From Mycobacterium sp. 852014-52450_SCH5900713 (GTDB lineage Bacteria > Actinomycetota > Actinomycetes > Mycobacteriales > Mycobacteriaceae): 64,000 nucleotides of DNA. The stretch lies in the NCBI RefSeq assembly GCF_001667075.1, contig NZ_LZIL01000032.1:124001-188000 (forward strand), in the 5' to 3' direction. Positions 9,279-18,289 of this stretch are shown here, piece by piece. Numbering within the stretch: position 1 is the first letter of the stretch; every line of letters begins with the position of its first letter. The translations under genes were made by a program, and so were the position numbers. A model generated the notes under the pieces. It saw only the letters and a list, made by a program, of their open reading frames with translations, did no database searches and had not been told where the DNA came from.

Positions 9279-9361
9279 GCTGAGTACTGCAGACTACGGG
9301 TCTTCGACCCCGGCGTCGGACACGGGGCGGTCGAGAGACAACATCGGAAAGGTGAGCCAGG

Positions 9362-9739
9362 ATGGGCAACTCCCAGGACAAATCTCCCGCTGAGCTGATC
9401 GACGCCAGGATCAAGGAGTTAGGGGATTGGCGCGGCGAGATGCTGGCCCGCATCAGGGAACTCATCAAGGACGCCGACCCGAATGTGGTCGAGGACTGGA
9501 AGTGGCGCGGTGTTCCGGTCTGGTATCACGACGGAATGATCTGTACGGGCGAGACCTACAAGAACGTCGTGAAGATGACCTTCGCCAAGGGCGCCTCGCT
9601 GAAGGATCCGTCGGGTCTGTTCAACTCCAGTCTCGATGGCAACACCAGGCGCGCGATCGACTTCCACGAGGGCGACAAGGTCGACGAAGAGGCATTGAAG
9701 GCGCTGATCCGCTCCGCGGTGGAGCTGAACCGGGCGTAG
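9362..9739 (+). CDS. DUF1801 domain protein
   Basis: This 125-residue cytosolic protein of the DUF1801/YdhG type carries the motifs VVEDWKWRGVPVWYHDGMICTGETYKNVVKMTFAKGA and a C-terminal helix typical of the family. An AAAGGTGAG ribosome site precedes the ATG. The biochemical role of the family is not established. An inverted repeat follows before the acyl-CoA dehydrogenase gene, so co-transcription is uncertain. Confidence 0.85.
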   Translation: MGNSQDKSPAELIDARIKELGDWRGEMLARIRELIKDADPNVVEDWKWRGVPVWYHDGMICTGETYKNVVKMTFAKGASLKDPSGLFNSSLDGNTRRAIDFHEGDKVDEEALKALIRSAVELNRA

Positions 9740-9748
9740 GGCGCCAAC

Positions 9749-9778
9749 CTGTACAGCCGCGGGAGCGGTGCTGTACAG
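9749..9778. promoter_or_regulatory. Inverted repeat with two CTGTACAG palindromes
   Basis: CTGTACAGC (9749-9757) and GCTGTACAG (9770-9778) are perfect 9-bp arms, and each contains the self-palindrome CTGTACAG. The interior can extend the stem (CGC/GCG). It sits 42 bp before the start of the acyl-CoA dehydrogenase. It could be an operator pair for a dimeric regulator or an intrinsic-terminator-like hairpin without a U tract. Confidence 0.5.
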
Positions 9779-9819
9779 TCGCCCAGCACAAAGTCGACGC
9801 TCGAATGGGAGGCCATCCG

Positions 9820-11049
9820 GTGACGCCCGAGTCGGTCGAAGACTTCCGGAGCCGGGCCAGGGTGTGGCTGGCCGACACCCTCCCGCGGCTGGATTCCGGC
9901 GACGCGATGGTCCTGCAGCGCGACGAGCTGTCCTCTTGGCAGCGCGCCCGCGAACTGCAGAAGAAGCTGTACGACGGCGGATTCGCCGGCATCTGCTTCC
10001 CGCGCGAGTACGGCGGCCTCGGCCTGGGCTACGAGTACAAGAAGGCGTTCGACGCGGAGGCCCTGGCCTACGAGACGCCGCTCATGCTCAACGTTCCGTC
10101 CTTCGCCATCTGCTGCGCGACGATCCTCGACATGGGCAGCGAGGAGCAGAAGCGCACACACATCGCGGCCGCGCTGCGCGGCGACGAAGTGCTGGTGCAG
10201 CTGCTGTCGGAACCCAGCGGGGGATCGGACCTTGCGGGCGTCCTCACCCGCGCCGAACGCCGGGGCGGGCGGTGGATCCTCAACGGCGCCAAGACGTGGA
10301 GCACGTGGGCGTTCGCCGCCGACTACGGTTTGTGCCTGGCCCGGACCGACTGGAGCGTGCCGAAGCACGAAGGACTGACGATGTTCCTGGTACCGCTCCG
10401 GCATCCCGGTGTCACTATCAACCGCATCAAGCAGGTGAACGGCTCGGTCGAATTCTGCGAGGAGTTCTTCGACGACGTCGACCTCGGTGACGACGCCGTG
10501 GTGGGGGAGCCGGGGAAGGGATGGGACGTCGCGTCGCGCCAGCTCTACCACGAGCGTCGAACCATGGGTGACGGGTCGGAGTACACCAGCGGACCGGGAA
10601 TCGCTGAGGCTCAAGACATTTCGGTTGACCTGCTGTCCCTGGTCGAAAAGACGAACCGGGCCGGCGGCGAACGAGTCCGCGAGCTGGTGGGTAGGGCCCT
10701 GGTCCATCGGGCCGTGCACGGACAACTCAGCGAGCACGTCTTCCACGCGGTGGCCAAGGGATCCCTGCCGCCCGCCGCGGGATCGATCATCCGGTTGTCC
10801 ATGGCCGAGGTGCACGACGTCGAAAACGACACCGCGTTGGCCGTCGCCGGGCCGGCGGCCGTGGTCGACGACGAGGCGGGGTTGCTCGACATCGGCACCC
10901 GCTACCTGGGCCGTCAGATCGCCAGCATCGGCGGCGGGACCACGGAGATGGCGCGCAACGTGATCGGCGAGCGGGTGCTGAGCTTCCCCCGCGAGTACGC
11001 CGCCGACCGCGGCGTGCCGTTCAACCAGGTGCGACACGGAAAAGCCTGA
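9820..11049 (+). CDS. Acyl-CoA dehydrogenase (FadE type)
   Basis: The GTG at 9820 is chosen because GGGAGG lies 6 bases upstream; an ATG 15 bp earlier has no such site. The 409-residue product has the N-terminal helical domain, the middle beta domain (LLSEPSGGSDLAGVLTRAER, flavin-contacting, and GAKTWSTWA) and the C-terminal helical domain with GGGTTEMARNVIGERVLSFPREY. It oxidises an acyl-CoA with FAD as cofactor. It leads a cluster with a hotdog-like protein (12 bp downstream) and FabG3. Confidence 0.92.
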   Translation: MTPESVEDFRSRARVWLADTLPRLDSGDAMVLQRDELSSWQRARELQKKLYDGGFAGICFPREYGGLGLGYEYKKAFDAEALAYETPLMLNVPSFAICCATILDMGSEEQKRTHIAAALRGDEVLVQLLSEPSGGSDLAGVLTRAERRGGRWILNGAKTWSTWAFAADYGLCLARTDWSVPKHEGLTMFLVPLRHPGVTINRIKQVNGSVEFCEEFFDDVDLGDDAVVGEPGKGWDVASRQLYHERRTMGDGSEYTSGPGIAEAQDISVDLLSLVEKTNRAGGERVRELVGRALVHRAVHGQLSEHVFHAVAKGSLPPAAGSIIRLSMAEVHDVENDTALAVAGPAAVVDDEAGLLDIGTRYLGRQIASIGGGTTEMARNVIGERVLSFPREYAADRGVPFNQVRHGKA

Positions 11050-11061
11050 GGGAGCGGGGAA

Positions 11062-11928
11062 TTGAGCGACCGACTTCGCGACATCCGAGAGCTAGCGGGA
11101 GACTCCGAGGCCTACCGGGACGAACTGTACCGGCGCTGGACCGGTCTGCTCAGTTACCGCTACATCGGCCGCAAACACTCCTCGATGGACCTCGGGGAGA
11201 TCGACGACACCGTCACCATCCGCCGCGACATGCGCAACGAGGCCGGGGGCATCATGGTGGCGCCATTGGCCATTTCCTCCCCGGAGGGCTGCCAGACCGA
11301 CATGGTCGCGGTGCCCAATCCGGTCATCGCGTCGGTGCAGATCGTCGACCCGGGCTATGACGTCAGCCGGGTCGAGATCGTCGACTCCGGCGTCGTGCAC
11401 CAGGGCCGCACCATGGGCTACGGGCGGTGCAAGATCGTCGACGCCGACAACCCGGATCGGGTGATCGCCTTCAACGAGGGGCAGGGGGCGATCATCGGCA
11501 TCCCGCCGGAAGGTCTGGACCGGATGGATGTTTCGGGCACGGAGCTGGTGGTCGAGGACTCGCCGGACCTGCCGCCGCTGTGGCAGGCCTTCGGCGCCAG
11601 CAGGCGTGGCGACGGCCACTGGGTGCTGCCCGAGCTCAGTACCGAACTCGCTTCTCCGGACGCCGCGCTGCACATCGGACCGCAACACGTCGTGCTCGAA
11701 ACAGCGGCGATCGATCTGGCCGCCGACGTCGCCGGGACCCGGAAGCTCCAAGTGGTCAGCTGGCACGTCATGTTCATGTCGCGCGGCAAGGTGGGTCCGT
11801 TCCGCGTCGAGGGCACCGCGCACCCGGGTGGGCCGGGACGCGTCGGCGTGCGCATGCTGCTGCACGACGAGGGCAACGCGGACAAGGCCGTCACCTCCGC
11901 CGCTGCGATCTTCGACATCGTCGGCTGA
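11062..11928 (+). CDS. Probable hotdog-fold (thioesterase-like) protein
   Basis: This 288-residue protein starts at TTG (11062) with GGGAGCGGGG upstream. Two halves look like hotdog repeats: one around GIMVAPLAISSPEGCQTDMVAVPNPVIASVQIVDPG, the other around KLQVVSWHVMFMSRGKVGPFRVEGTAHP near the C-terminus. The fold assignment is by pattern only. It is tightly placed between an acyl-CoA dehydrogenase and FabG3, consistent with acyl-CoA hydrolysis or hydration. Confidence 0.6.
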   Translation: MSDRLRDIRELAGDSEAYRDELYRRWTGLLSYRYIGRKHSSMDLGEIDDTVTIRRDMRNEAGGIMVAPLAISSPEGCQTDMVAVPNPVIASVQIVDPGYDVSRVEIVDSGVVHQGRTMGYGRCKIVDADNPDRVIAFNEGQGAIIGIPPEGLDRMDVSGTELVVEDSPDLPPLWQAFGASRRGDGHWVLPELSTELASPDAALHIGPQHVVLETAAIDLAADVAGTRKLQVVSWHVMFMSRGKVGPFRVEGTAHPGGPGRVGVRMLLHDEGNADKAVTSAAAIFDIVG

Positions 11929-11996
11929 CTCAACCCTGGTCATACATCTGCCCACATCTGTATGGTGCTAAAGACTCACACGACAGGAGAATTGCG

Positions 11997-12779
11997 GTGG
12001 CAGAACGGTTGGCCGGGAAGGTCGCGCTTATCAGCGGGGGCGCGCGGGGGATGGGCGCCTCGCACGTGCGGACGCTGGTGGCCGAGGGGGCCAAGGTGGT
12101 GTTCGGGGACATCCTCGATGACGAGGGCAAGGCCGTCGCTGCCGAGGTCGGAGACGCCGCCCGCTACCTGCACCTGGACGTGACGAAGCCCGAGGATTGG
12201 GACGCCGCGGTGGCCACCGTCCTCAGTGAATTCGGCGGCATCGACATCCTCGTGAACAACGCCGGCATCATCAACATCGGCACCTTCGAGGACTACGCGC
12301 TCTCGGAATGGCAGCGGATCCTCGACATCAACCTGACGGGCGTGTTCCTGGGTATCCGCGCCGTGGTGAAGCCGATGAAGGAAGCCGGGAGGGGATCGAT
12401 CATCAACATCTCCTCCATCGAGGGAATCGCCGGCACCATCGCCTGCCACGGGTACACCGCCACCAAATTCGCCGTCCGGGGCCTGACCAAGTCGGCGGCA
12501 CTAGAGCTCGGGCCCAGCGGGATCCGGGTGAACTCGATCCACCCTGGGCTCATCAAAACCCCGATGACAGAGTGGGTTCCCGAGGACATCTTCCAGACCG
12601 CGCTGGGACGCATCGCCGAGCCCAAGGAAGTCTCCAACCTCGTCGTCTACCTGGCCAGCGACGAGTCGAGCTATTCGACCGGCTCGGAGTTCGTCGTCGA
12701 CGGCGGCACCACCGCCGGCCTGGGCCACAAGGACTTCTCCGCGGTCGACACCGCCGGGCAGCCGGACTGGGTTACCTAG
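11997..12779 (+). CDS. fabG3: FabG3-like 3-alpha/20-beta-hydroxysteroid dehydrogenase (SDR)
   Basis: The GTG at 11997 has AGGAGA 6 bases upstream. The 260-residue product has the SDR motifs SGGARGMGA (about 13-21), NNAG (about 89), ISSIEG (catalytic Ser about 140) and YTATK (153-157). From memory it aligns along its whole length with Mycobacterium tuberculosis Rv2002 (FabG3), including [14 protein letters not shown] and [18 protein letters not shown]. It is therefore likely an NAD(H)-dependent steroid oxidoreductase. The stop overlaps the convergent mmpL stop by 8 bp. Confidence 0.9.
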   Translation: MAERLAGKVALISGGARGMGASHVRTLVAEGAKVVFGDILDDEGKAVAAEVGDAARYLHLDVTKPEDWDAAVATVLSEFGGIDILVNNAGIINIGTFEDYALSEWQRILDINLTGVFLGIRAVVKPMKEAGRGSIINISSIEGIAGTIACHGYTATKFAVRGLTKSAALELGPSGIRVNSIHPGLIKTPMTEWVPEDIFQTALGRIAEPKEVSNLVVYLASDESSYSTGSEFVVDGGTTAGLGHKDFSAVDTAGQPDWVT

Positions 12780-15687
12780 CCGGAGCGAGTGATTCGGTCT
12801 CCTCGGGCGCCTTCTCGTCACTCGGCTTGGGCCAGGGCGACGGAACCGGGCGTTGCCGCACACGTTGGGGCCACCAGAACCACTTGCCCAGCAGCGCGGC
12901 GATCGATGGCGTCATCAACGACCGGACGATCAGGGTGTCGAACAGCAGACCCAATCCGATGGTGGTACCGACCTGGCCGATGACCGTCAGCTCGCTGACC
13001 GCCATTGTCATCATCGTGAAGGCGAACACCAGGCCCGCCGACGTGACGACCGAGCCGGTGCCCCCCATCGACCGGATGATCCCGGTGTTCAGGCCGGCGT
13101 GGATCTCCTCCTTGAACCGCGCTACCAGAAGCAGGTTGTAGTCGGCGCCCACGGCGAGCAGGATGATGACCGACATCGCGAGCACCATCCAGTGCAGCTC
13201 GATGCCGATGAGATGCTGCCAGATCAACACCGACAGGCCGAACGACGCGCCCAGCGAGAGCAAGACGGTTCCCACGATGACCGCTGATGCCACCACGCCC
13301 CGCGTGATGAGCAGCATGATGATGAAAATCAAGCACAGCGAAGAGATCCCGGCGATCAACAGGTCATAGGTGTTGCCGTCGCTGAGGTCTTTGTAGATCG
13401 ACGCGGTGCCCGCCAGATAGATTTTGGAACCCTCCAGCGGCGTGCCCTTGAGCGATTCGTAGGCGGCCTTCTTGATGGCGCCGATGTGCGAAATGCCTTC
13501 GGCCGACATCGGATCGCCGTCATGGCTGATGATGAAACGCACGGCATGGCCGTCGGGGGAGATGAAGTTCTTCATCCCCTTCTTGAACTCGGCGTTGTTG
13601 AAGGTCTCCGGCGGCAAGTAGAACGAGTCGTCGTTCTTCGACGCATCGAACGCCTTGCCCATTGCATTGGAGTTCTTCTGCGCCTCGTTCTGCTGATCCT
13701 GCAGACCCTTCTGCGTCGCATACATGGTCAGCATCGTCGTTTTCATGGCCTTCATGTTCTCGATCATCGACGGCATCAGCGCCACCATCTGGGGCATCAG
13801 TGTGTCGAGATGATCCATGATCGGCAGCAGGCTCTCGATGTCGTCGGTCATGATGTCGATGCCGTCGAGGCCGTCGAAGACGGACCGCAACGACCAGCAC
13901 ACCGGGATGTCGTAGCAGTGCCGTTCCCAGTAGAGGTAGCTGCGGATGGGGCGGAAGAAGTCCTCGAAATCGGCCATGTGCTGGCGTAATTCGTTGATGT
14001 CGATGGTCATGTCGTGCATCTTCTTGACCATCTGGTGCATGTCGTTGGCCATCTGCGCAGTGATGCTCGACATCTTTTCCATGCTGTCGATGGTCGTCTG
14101 CATCATGTCGGCCTGATGCAGCATGTCGGCCATCTGGTCTTCCTGATACTTCTGGTTCATCTGCTGGGTGACGCCCTGCATGCTGATCTGGAACGGGATC
14201 GAGGTGTGCTCGATCGGCGTGCCCTGGGGCCGGGTGATTGCTTGCACGCGACCGATTCCCGGCACCCGGAAGACCGTCTTGGCAATCTTGTCGATGACCA
14301 GGAAGTCCGCGGAGTTGCGCAGGTCATGGTCGGCTTCGATCATCAGCACTTCGGGATTCATCCGCGCCTGGGAGAAGTGCCGGTCCGCGGCCGCGTAACC
14401 CTCGTTGGCGGGGAGGTCGGCGGGCAGATAGTTGCGGTCGTTGTAATTGGTGCGGTAGCCGGGCAGGGTCAGCAATCCGACGAGGGCGATGCCGATCGTC
14501 AAAACCAGGATCGGGGCGGGCCAGCGGACCACGAGCGCGCCGACCTTGCGCCACCCGCGAATCCGTTGGGTGCGCTTGGGTTCGAGCGTCTTGCGGAAAC
14601 GCGTCGCCACCGAAATCACCGCGGGACCGAGCGTCAACGCGGCCGCCACGACCACCACCATGCCGATGGCCAACGGGATGCCCAGCGTCTGGAAGTAGGG
14701 CAGGTTGGTGAAGTGCAGGCAGAAGGTGGCGCCGGCGATGGTCAGGCCTGACCCGAGCACCACATGTGCGGTGCCCTTGTACATGGTGTAATACGCGTCT
14801 TCGCGTGATTCACCCACGGCGCGGGCTTCCTGATATCGGCCGATCAAGAAGATCGCATAGTCGGTGGCGGCCGCGATCGCCAACGTGACCAACAGGTTGG
14901 TGGCGAACGTCGAAAGCCCAATGATCTTGTAATAGCCCAGGAAAGCGACCATCCCACGGGCGGCCGAGAGTTCGAAGACCACCATCAACAACGTGAGTAG
15001 CACGGTGACGACCGAGCGATAGACCAACAGCAGCATCCCGATGATGACCGTGAAGGTGGCCGCGGTGATGAGCTGCAGGCTGCGGTCGCCGGCGGTGTGC
15101 TGATCCGCCGATAGAGCGGCGGGCCCGGTGACGTAGGCCTTTACCCCTTTTGGCGGGGTCAAGCTCTTGACGATGTTTTGCACCGACTCGACGGATTCGT
15201 TGGCCAGGGCTTCGCCCTGGTTACCGGCCAGATACACCTGGACGTAGGCGGCCTTGCCGTCGTTGCTCTGCGCGCCCGCCCCGGTCAGTGGATCGCTCCA
15301 CATATCCTGAACGTGCTCAACGTGTTTGGTGTCGGCGTCGAGCTTCTTGACCATCTGGTCGTAGTAGGCGTGGGCGTCGGCGCCGAGGGGATTTTGGCCC
15401 TCGAGCACGATCATGACCGAGCTGTTGGACTTGTACTCGTTGAAGATCGCGCCCATCCGCTTGGTCGCGACGACCGACTGCGCATCGTCGGGAGTCATCT
15501 CCACCGAGCGCATCTTCCCGACCTCGTCCAACTGGGGGACGACGACGTTGAGCACCGCGATGAGCGCGATCCAGCCGAGGATGATGGGCACGGCGAAGGT
15601 TCGGATGATCCGCGGAATCTTGTCCCGCACCGGTTCTTGGGCGACGGGGATGGTGTCGGTGCGGGCGTCGTCGACGTGTGCGCTCAT
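12772..15687 (-). CDS. MmpL family RND transporter
   Basis: This 971-residue inner-membrane transporter begins at the ATG at 15687, which overlaps the MmpS stop (ATGA). It has the usual layout: TM1, a large periplasmic loop, five TMs with the proton-relay motif [16 protein letters not shown], a second coiled-coil-rich Met-heavy periplasmic loop ([21 protein letters not shown]), and a second TM bundle with [15 protein letters not shown]. It resembles MmpL4/MmpL5, which with MmpS export siderophores, lipids or drugs. It is co-transcribed with mmpS; the substrate is unknown. Confidence 0.94.
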   Translation of the reverse strand: MSAHVDDARTDTIPVAQEPVRDKIPRIIRTFAVPIILGWIALIAVLNVVVPQLDEVGKMRSVEMTPDDAQSVVATKRMGAIFNEYKSNSSVMIVLEGQNPLGADAHAYYDQMVKKLDADTKHVEHVQDMWSDPLTGAGAQSNDGKAAYVQVYLAGNQGEALANESVESVQNIVKSLTPPKGVKAYVTGPAALSADQHTAGDRSLQLITAATFTVIIGMLLLVYRSVVTVLLTLLMVVFELSAARGMVAFLGYYKIIGLSTFATNLLVTLAIAAATDYAIFLIGRYQEARAVGESREDAYYTMYKGTAHVVLGSGLTIAGATFCLHFTNLPYFQTLGIPLAIGMVVVVAAALTLGPAVISVATRFRKTLEPKRTQRIRGWRKVGALVVRWPAPILVLTIGIALVGLLTLPGYRTNYNDRNYLPADLPANEGYAAADRHFSQARMNPEVLMIEADHDLRNSADFLVIDKIAKTVFRVPGIGRVQAITRPQGTPIEHTSIPFQISMQGVTQQMNQKYQEDQMADMLHQADMMQTTIDSMEKMSSITAQMANDMHQMVKKMHDMTIDINELRQHMADFEDFFRPIRSYLYWERHCYDIPVCWSLRSVFDGLDGIDIMTDDIESLLPIMDHLDTLMPQMVALMPSMIENMKAMKTTMLTMYATQKGLQDQQNEAQKNSNAMGKAFDASKNDDSFYLPPETFNNAEFKKGMKNFISPDGHAVRFIISHDGDPMSAEGISHIGAIKKAAYESLKGTPLEGSKIYLAGTASIYKDLSDGNTYDLLIAGISSLCLIFIIMLLITRGVVASAVIVGTVLLSLGASFGLSVLIWQHLIGIELHWMVLAMSVIILLAVGADYNLLLVARFKEEIHAGLNTGIIRSMGGTGSVVTSAGLVFAFTMMTMAVSELTVIGQVGTTIGLGLLFDTLIVRSLMTPSIAALLGKWFWWPQRVRQRPVPSPWPKPSDEKAPEETESLAPAR

Positions 15688-16130
15688 GCGGATTTCACCA
15701 AGCAGAAGGTCAGGGCGTGCACGCGGTCGGTCAGGTTCTCGGCCTTGACTTCGTCGTCGATGGTGATGCGACAACCGAGGGAATCACCGTCGCTTTGCGC
15801 CGAGAGGTTCGGGAAGACGGAGGGGGCGGTCGTGCTGAGCACTAGCGTCCAGGGCAAGGTCGCATTGTCGACCCGCTTCGGGTCAGAGGACAGATCCAAG
15901 TAATTCACGTTGGCGGTGCGGGCCGAGCCGAAGACCTCGTACTTGACGACCTTTGGCTTGAACGGCTTGGAGTCATCCAGCCGCGGGCTCGTCATGACGC
16001 CCGTGTCGTGGGCTCCGAAGAATGACTTGACCCGGGCCACGGCGAAGCCGCCGACCACCAGGACCGCGACTATCAGCATCGGCAACCACGCGTTGCGCAC
16101 AACCTTCACCTCAGGTGGTTCCTTCCCCAT
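15684..16130 (-). CDS. MmpS family accessory protein
   Basis: This 148-residue protein has one N-terminal membrane segment ([21 protein letters not shown]) and a periplasmic beta domain with the family motifs [29 protein letters not shown] and [16 protein letters not shown], ending in CLVKSA. It is the partner of the MmpL pump. The ATG at 16130 is preferred over a GTG at 16196; a GAGGA lies 10 bases before it. The four-base ATGA overlap with mmpL indicates translational coupling. Confidence 0.92.
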   Translation of the reverse strand: MGKEPPEVKVVRNAWLPMLIVAVLVVGGFAVARVKSFFGAHDTGVMTSPRLDDSKPFKPKVVKYEVFGSARTANVNYLDLSSDPKRVDNATLPWTLVLSTTAPSVFPNLSAQSDGDSLGCRITIDDEVKAENLTDRVHALTFCLVKSA

Positions 16131-16360
16131 CAGGCCGCCGTCCTCGGTCAGCGTCAGTGTGACCTGTACACCAACGCATGGGCGGGGAAGCGCCACGACT
16201 TACGTTGCACCGCAATGGTTCTCGCTGATCACTATGATGCGTGCGCGCTCGATCGCCCGAAGTTGGGACGGTAGCCCAAGCGCACCGGCGGCCGCCCCCG
16301 GTACCGACACCTACTTCATGAAGCGTCTTCGGATACCGCCTAATGAGCATAGTACATAAT

Positions 16361-16375
16361 GTGCATACCTTGCAC
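16361..16375. promoter_or_regulatory. Operator-like inverted repeat upstream of mmpS
   Basis: GTGCATACCTTGCAC is a perfect 5-bp inverted repeat with a 5-base spacer. The same TGCA-N5-TGCA arrangement occurs at the TetR promoter (17027-17043). A TATGCT box on the minus strand follows within about 20 bp, so the site probably controls mmpS/mmpL. It lies 231 bp upstream of the mmpS start. Confidence 0.55.
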
Positions 16376-16406
16376 GCCATGCAATAATTGCGCGCGGTGT
16401 TTCAAA

Positions 16407-17015
16407 TCACTTTGTAAAGATGCTGTTGACCAGCGCAGCGGCCCGCTCGACATAGGGCATCGGCGTGTCGTCCGCGGCGCCGGCTTCCCCGCTTGACCAG
16501 CGCTCGATTCCCGAACGCACGGCCGTCAACGCCAGCGCGGCGATCAACGCGACTATCTCGTCGTCGGCTCGCATGCCTTGGCGGCGCGCTACAACATCGG
16601 TCAGGTGATTCTGGAACCGCTCCAAGTCGGCGAGGAATGCCGCCAGTACCGCCGGGGAAGTTTTGGCGAGTTCCAGCATGCCGGCCGCTTGTTCGCGTTT
16701 CGGGGGCACGTCGCGGAGATGGTGCGCCGCCAGCGTGATCAACTCTTCCAACACCACCGAATAGGGGGCGGGCCCGGCCGCGACGAAATCGGCTACCAGC
16801 TCCGGAGGTATGTCCGAAGGGCCGTACGCGATCGCGGACTCTTTGTTCGGGAAGTAGTTGAAGAAGGTGCGCGTCGACACCCCCGCATCGGCGCAGATCT
16901 CATCGATGGTCACCTTGTCGAATCCGCGTTCCAGTGCGAGGCGCACCGCGGCGTCGCGAATGTCAGCGCTCGTCTGGCGCCGACGACGCTCCCGCAGACC
17001 CACCGGGTTGGACAT
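16407..17015 (-). CDS. TetR family regulator of the mmpS/mmpL operon
   Basis: This 202-residue protein starts at the ATG at 17015 (MSNPVGLRERRRRQ). The helix-turn-helix is textbook TetR (DAAVRLALERGFDKVTIDEICADAGVSTRTFFNYFPNKESAI, about residues 19-60); the remainder is a helical ligand-binding domain. It is upstream of mmpS on the same strand. A CTATAG box ends five bases before the ATG, so the mRNA may be leaderless. Matching inverted repeats at its own promoter and before mmpS indicate repression of the pump and of itself. Confidence 0.88.
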   Translation of the reverse strand: MSNPVGLRERRRRQTSADIRDAAVRLALERGFDKVTIDEICADAGVSTRTFFNYFPNKESAIAYGPSDIPPELVADFVAAGPAPYSVVLEELITLAAHHLRDVPPKREQAAGMLELAKTSPAVLAAFLADLERFQNHLTDVVARRQGMRADDEIVALIAALALTAVRSGIERWSSGEAGAADDTPMPYVERAAALVNSIFTK

Positions 17016-17020
17016 AGCAC

Positions 17021-17043
17021 CTATAGTTGCACGTTCTGCACAA
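17021..17043 (-). promoter_or_regulatory. TetR promoter with operator-like repeat
   Basis: On the minus strand the -10-like CTATAG (17026-17021) is directly preceded by an inverted repeat at 17043-17027 that reads TTGCACGTTCTGCACAA on the plus strand and contains TGCA-N5-TGCA. This is the arrangement seen upstream of mmpS. The -10 is only five bases from the ATG, pointing to leaderless initiation. No good -35 hexamer is visible at normal spacing. Confidence 0.5.
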
Positions 17044-17219
17044 TTTGCAGTCAAAAGGCGGCGGATTCGGGTCGCGCGGACCTCCGGCGAGTGGCCGGCG
17101 TCGTTCCCGGCTTGGGCTCGCCTAACGGGCCAGCCAATCGTGTGCCCGTCATCAGTCTGCTAAAACACGCTGCCGCACAAGGGGATCGATCGATGCAGGG
17201 GAGTTGTCGCCAGCCGCCT

Positions 17220-18149
17220 CTAGGCGCGGGGCGTGACGAGGGCGTCCCGAAGGTGATCGCATTGACTGGCGAAGAAGTTCACCGACACCGGCGCCTTGTC
17301 CGCGATCTGGTCGAATGCGTGAAAGGCTCCAAGGGCGATCTCCTCGTGCACGGGAACACCCGCCTCGCGCAGGCGCCGGGCGTATTGCAGGCACTCCTCA
17401 TAGAAGAGGTCCAACGTCCCGACCCCGATCCAGGCCGGCGGCAGGCCGGACAAATCGTCCCGACGGGCGGGGGCCGCTTCTTTGGGGTCGGCACCGTTGA
17501 GGTACCAGCGCCACGCCAACTGGTTGTCGCTCGCCGTCCACATAATGCGCCGCTGGCCGTCCCGTTCGGTGCCGGTCCGATCGTCCAGCATCGGATACAC
17601 CAACATCTGAAAAGCCAGTTTGACGTCGGTGCGGTCGTGAGCCCACTGCGCCAGCGCCGCTGCGAAGTGTCCACCGGCGCTGGCCCCGCCGACGGCGATT
17701 CGCTCCGGGTCCACCCACGGTTGGCGCGCGAGCCACAGCAGTGCCGCGTAACAGTCTTCAATCGGGGTCGGATAAGGGTGCTCGGGCGCCAAGCGGTGTT
17801 CCACGGCCGCGATCGCGACACCCGTGCGGTGGGACAGCTTGCGAAGGTATTTGTCGTCCTGGGCGGCGTGACCCATGATGGTGCCGCCGCCGTGCACCCA
17901 AAGCAGTGCCGGGCCGCGGTGGGGAAAGTTGGTCGGACGATGCAGGCGAACGGTGACGTGCTCGTCGACCGTGGCGACCGGTACGTCCCGCAGCCGCCCC
18001 GTGCTGCTGAAGAGGTTCATGATCGTCCGCTGGACCTTGAGACCGCGGTGCAGGGCGTATCCGCGAGGCAGAAATCGGGCCACCTTGCGCAGGCCGGGAT
18101 TCACCACGTGTCGTGAAGCGAAGTCATTGTCGGCGGGTCCGCTTGCCAT
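17220..18149 (-). CDS. Alpha/beta hydrolase, hormone-sensitive-lipase type esterase
   Basis: This 309-residue protein (ATG at 18149, AGAGG upstream) has the oxyanion motif WVHGGGTIMG (about 84-93), the nucleophile elbow GGASAGG (Ser about 156), a late Asp (GVGTLDLFYEE) and the catalytic His in GAFHAFD. It belongs to the Lip family of HSL-like carboxylesterases or lipases. There is no signal peptide, so it is probably cytosolic. It is divergent from the aldehyde dehydrogenase, with about 140 bp between starts. Confidence 0.9.
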   Translation of the reverse strand: MASGPADNDFASRHVVNPGLRKVARFLPRGYALHRGLKVQRTIMNLFSSTGRLRDVPVATVDEHVTVRLHRPTNFPHRGPALLWVHGGGTIMGHAAQDDKYLRKLSHRTGVAIAAVEHRLAPEHPYPTPIEDCYAALLWLARQPWVDPERIAVGGASAGGHFAAALAQWAHDRTDVKLAFQMLVYPMLDDRTGTERDGQRRIMWTASDNQLAWRWYLNGADPKEAAPARRDDLSGLPPAWIGVGTLDLFYEECLQYARRLREAGVPVHEEIALGAFHAFDQIADKAPVSVNFFASQCDHLRDALVTPRA

Positions 18150-18289
18150 CGATGCCTCTGCTCTCTCACGCCGCCGACACGCCGAACATACAGGAACGCC
18201 GTTGTGTCCACGGGGCATCTTCAGTTCTGTCAGCTGGCGACGCTCGGGGGCTCCCGATTGGTCGGGCCGGGGACAGGGTATTCGCTGGC

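Noticed and set aside
13486..14751. Long plus-strand frames inside the mmpL region
   Set aside because: His/Val/Gly-rich shadow products opposite a complete MmpL; no ribosome sites and no recognisable domains.
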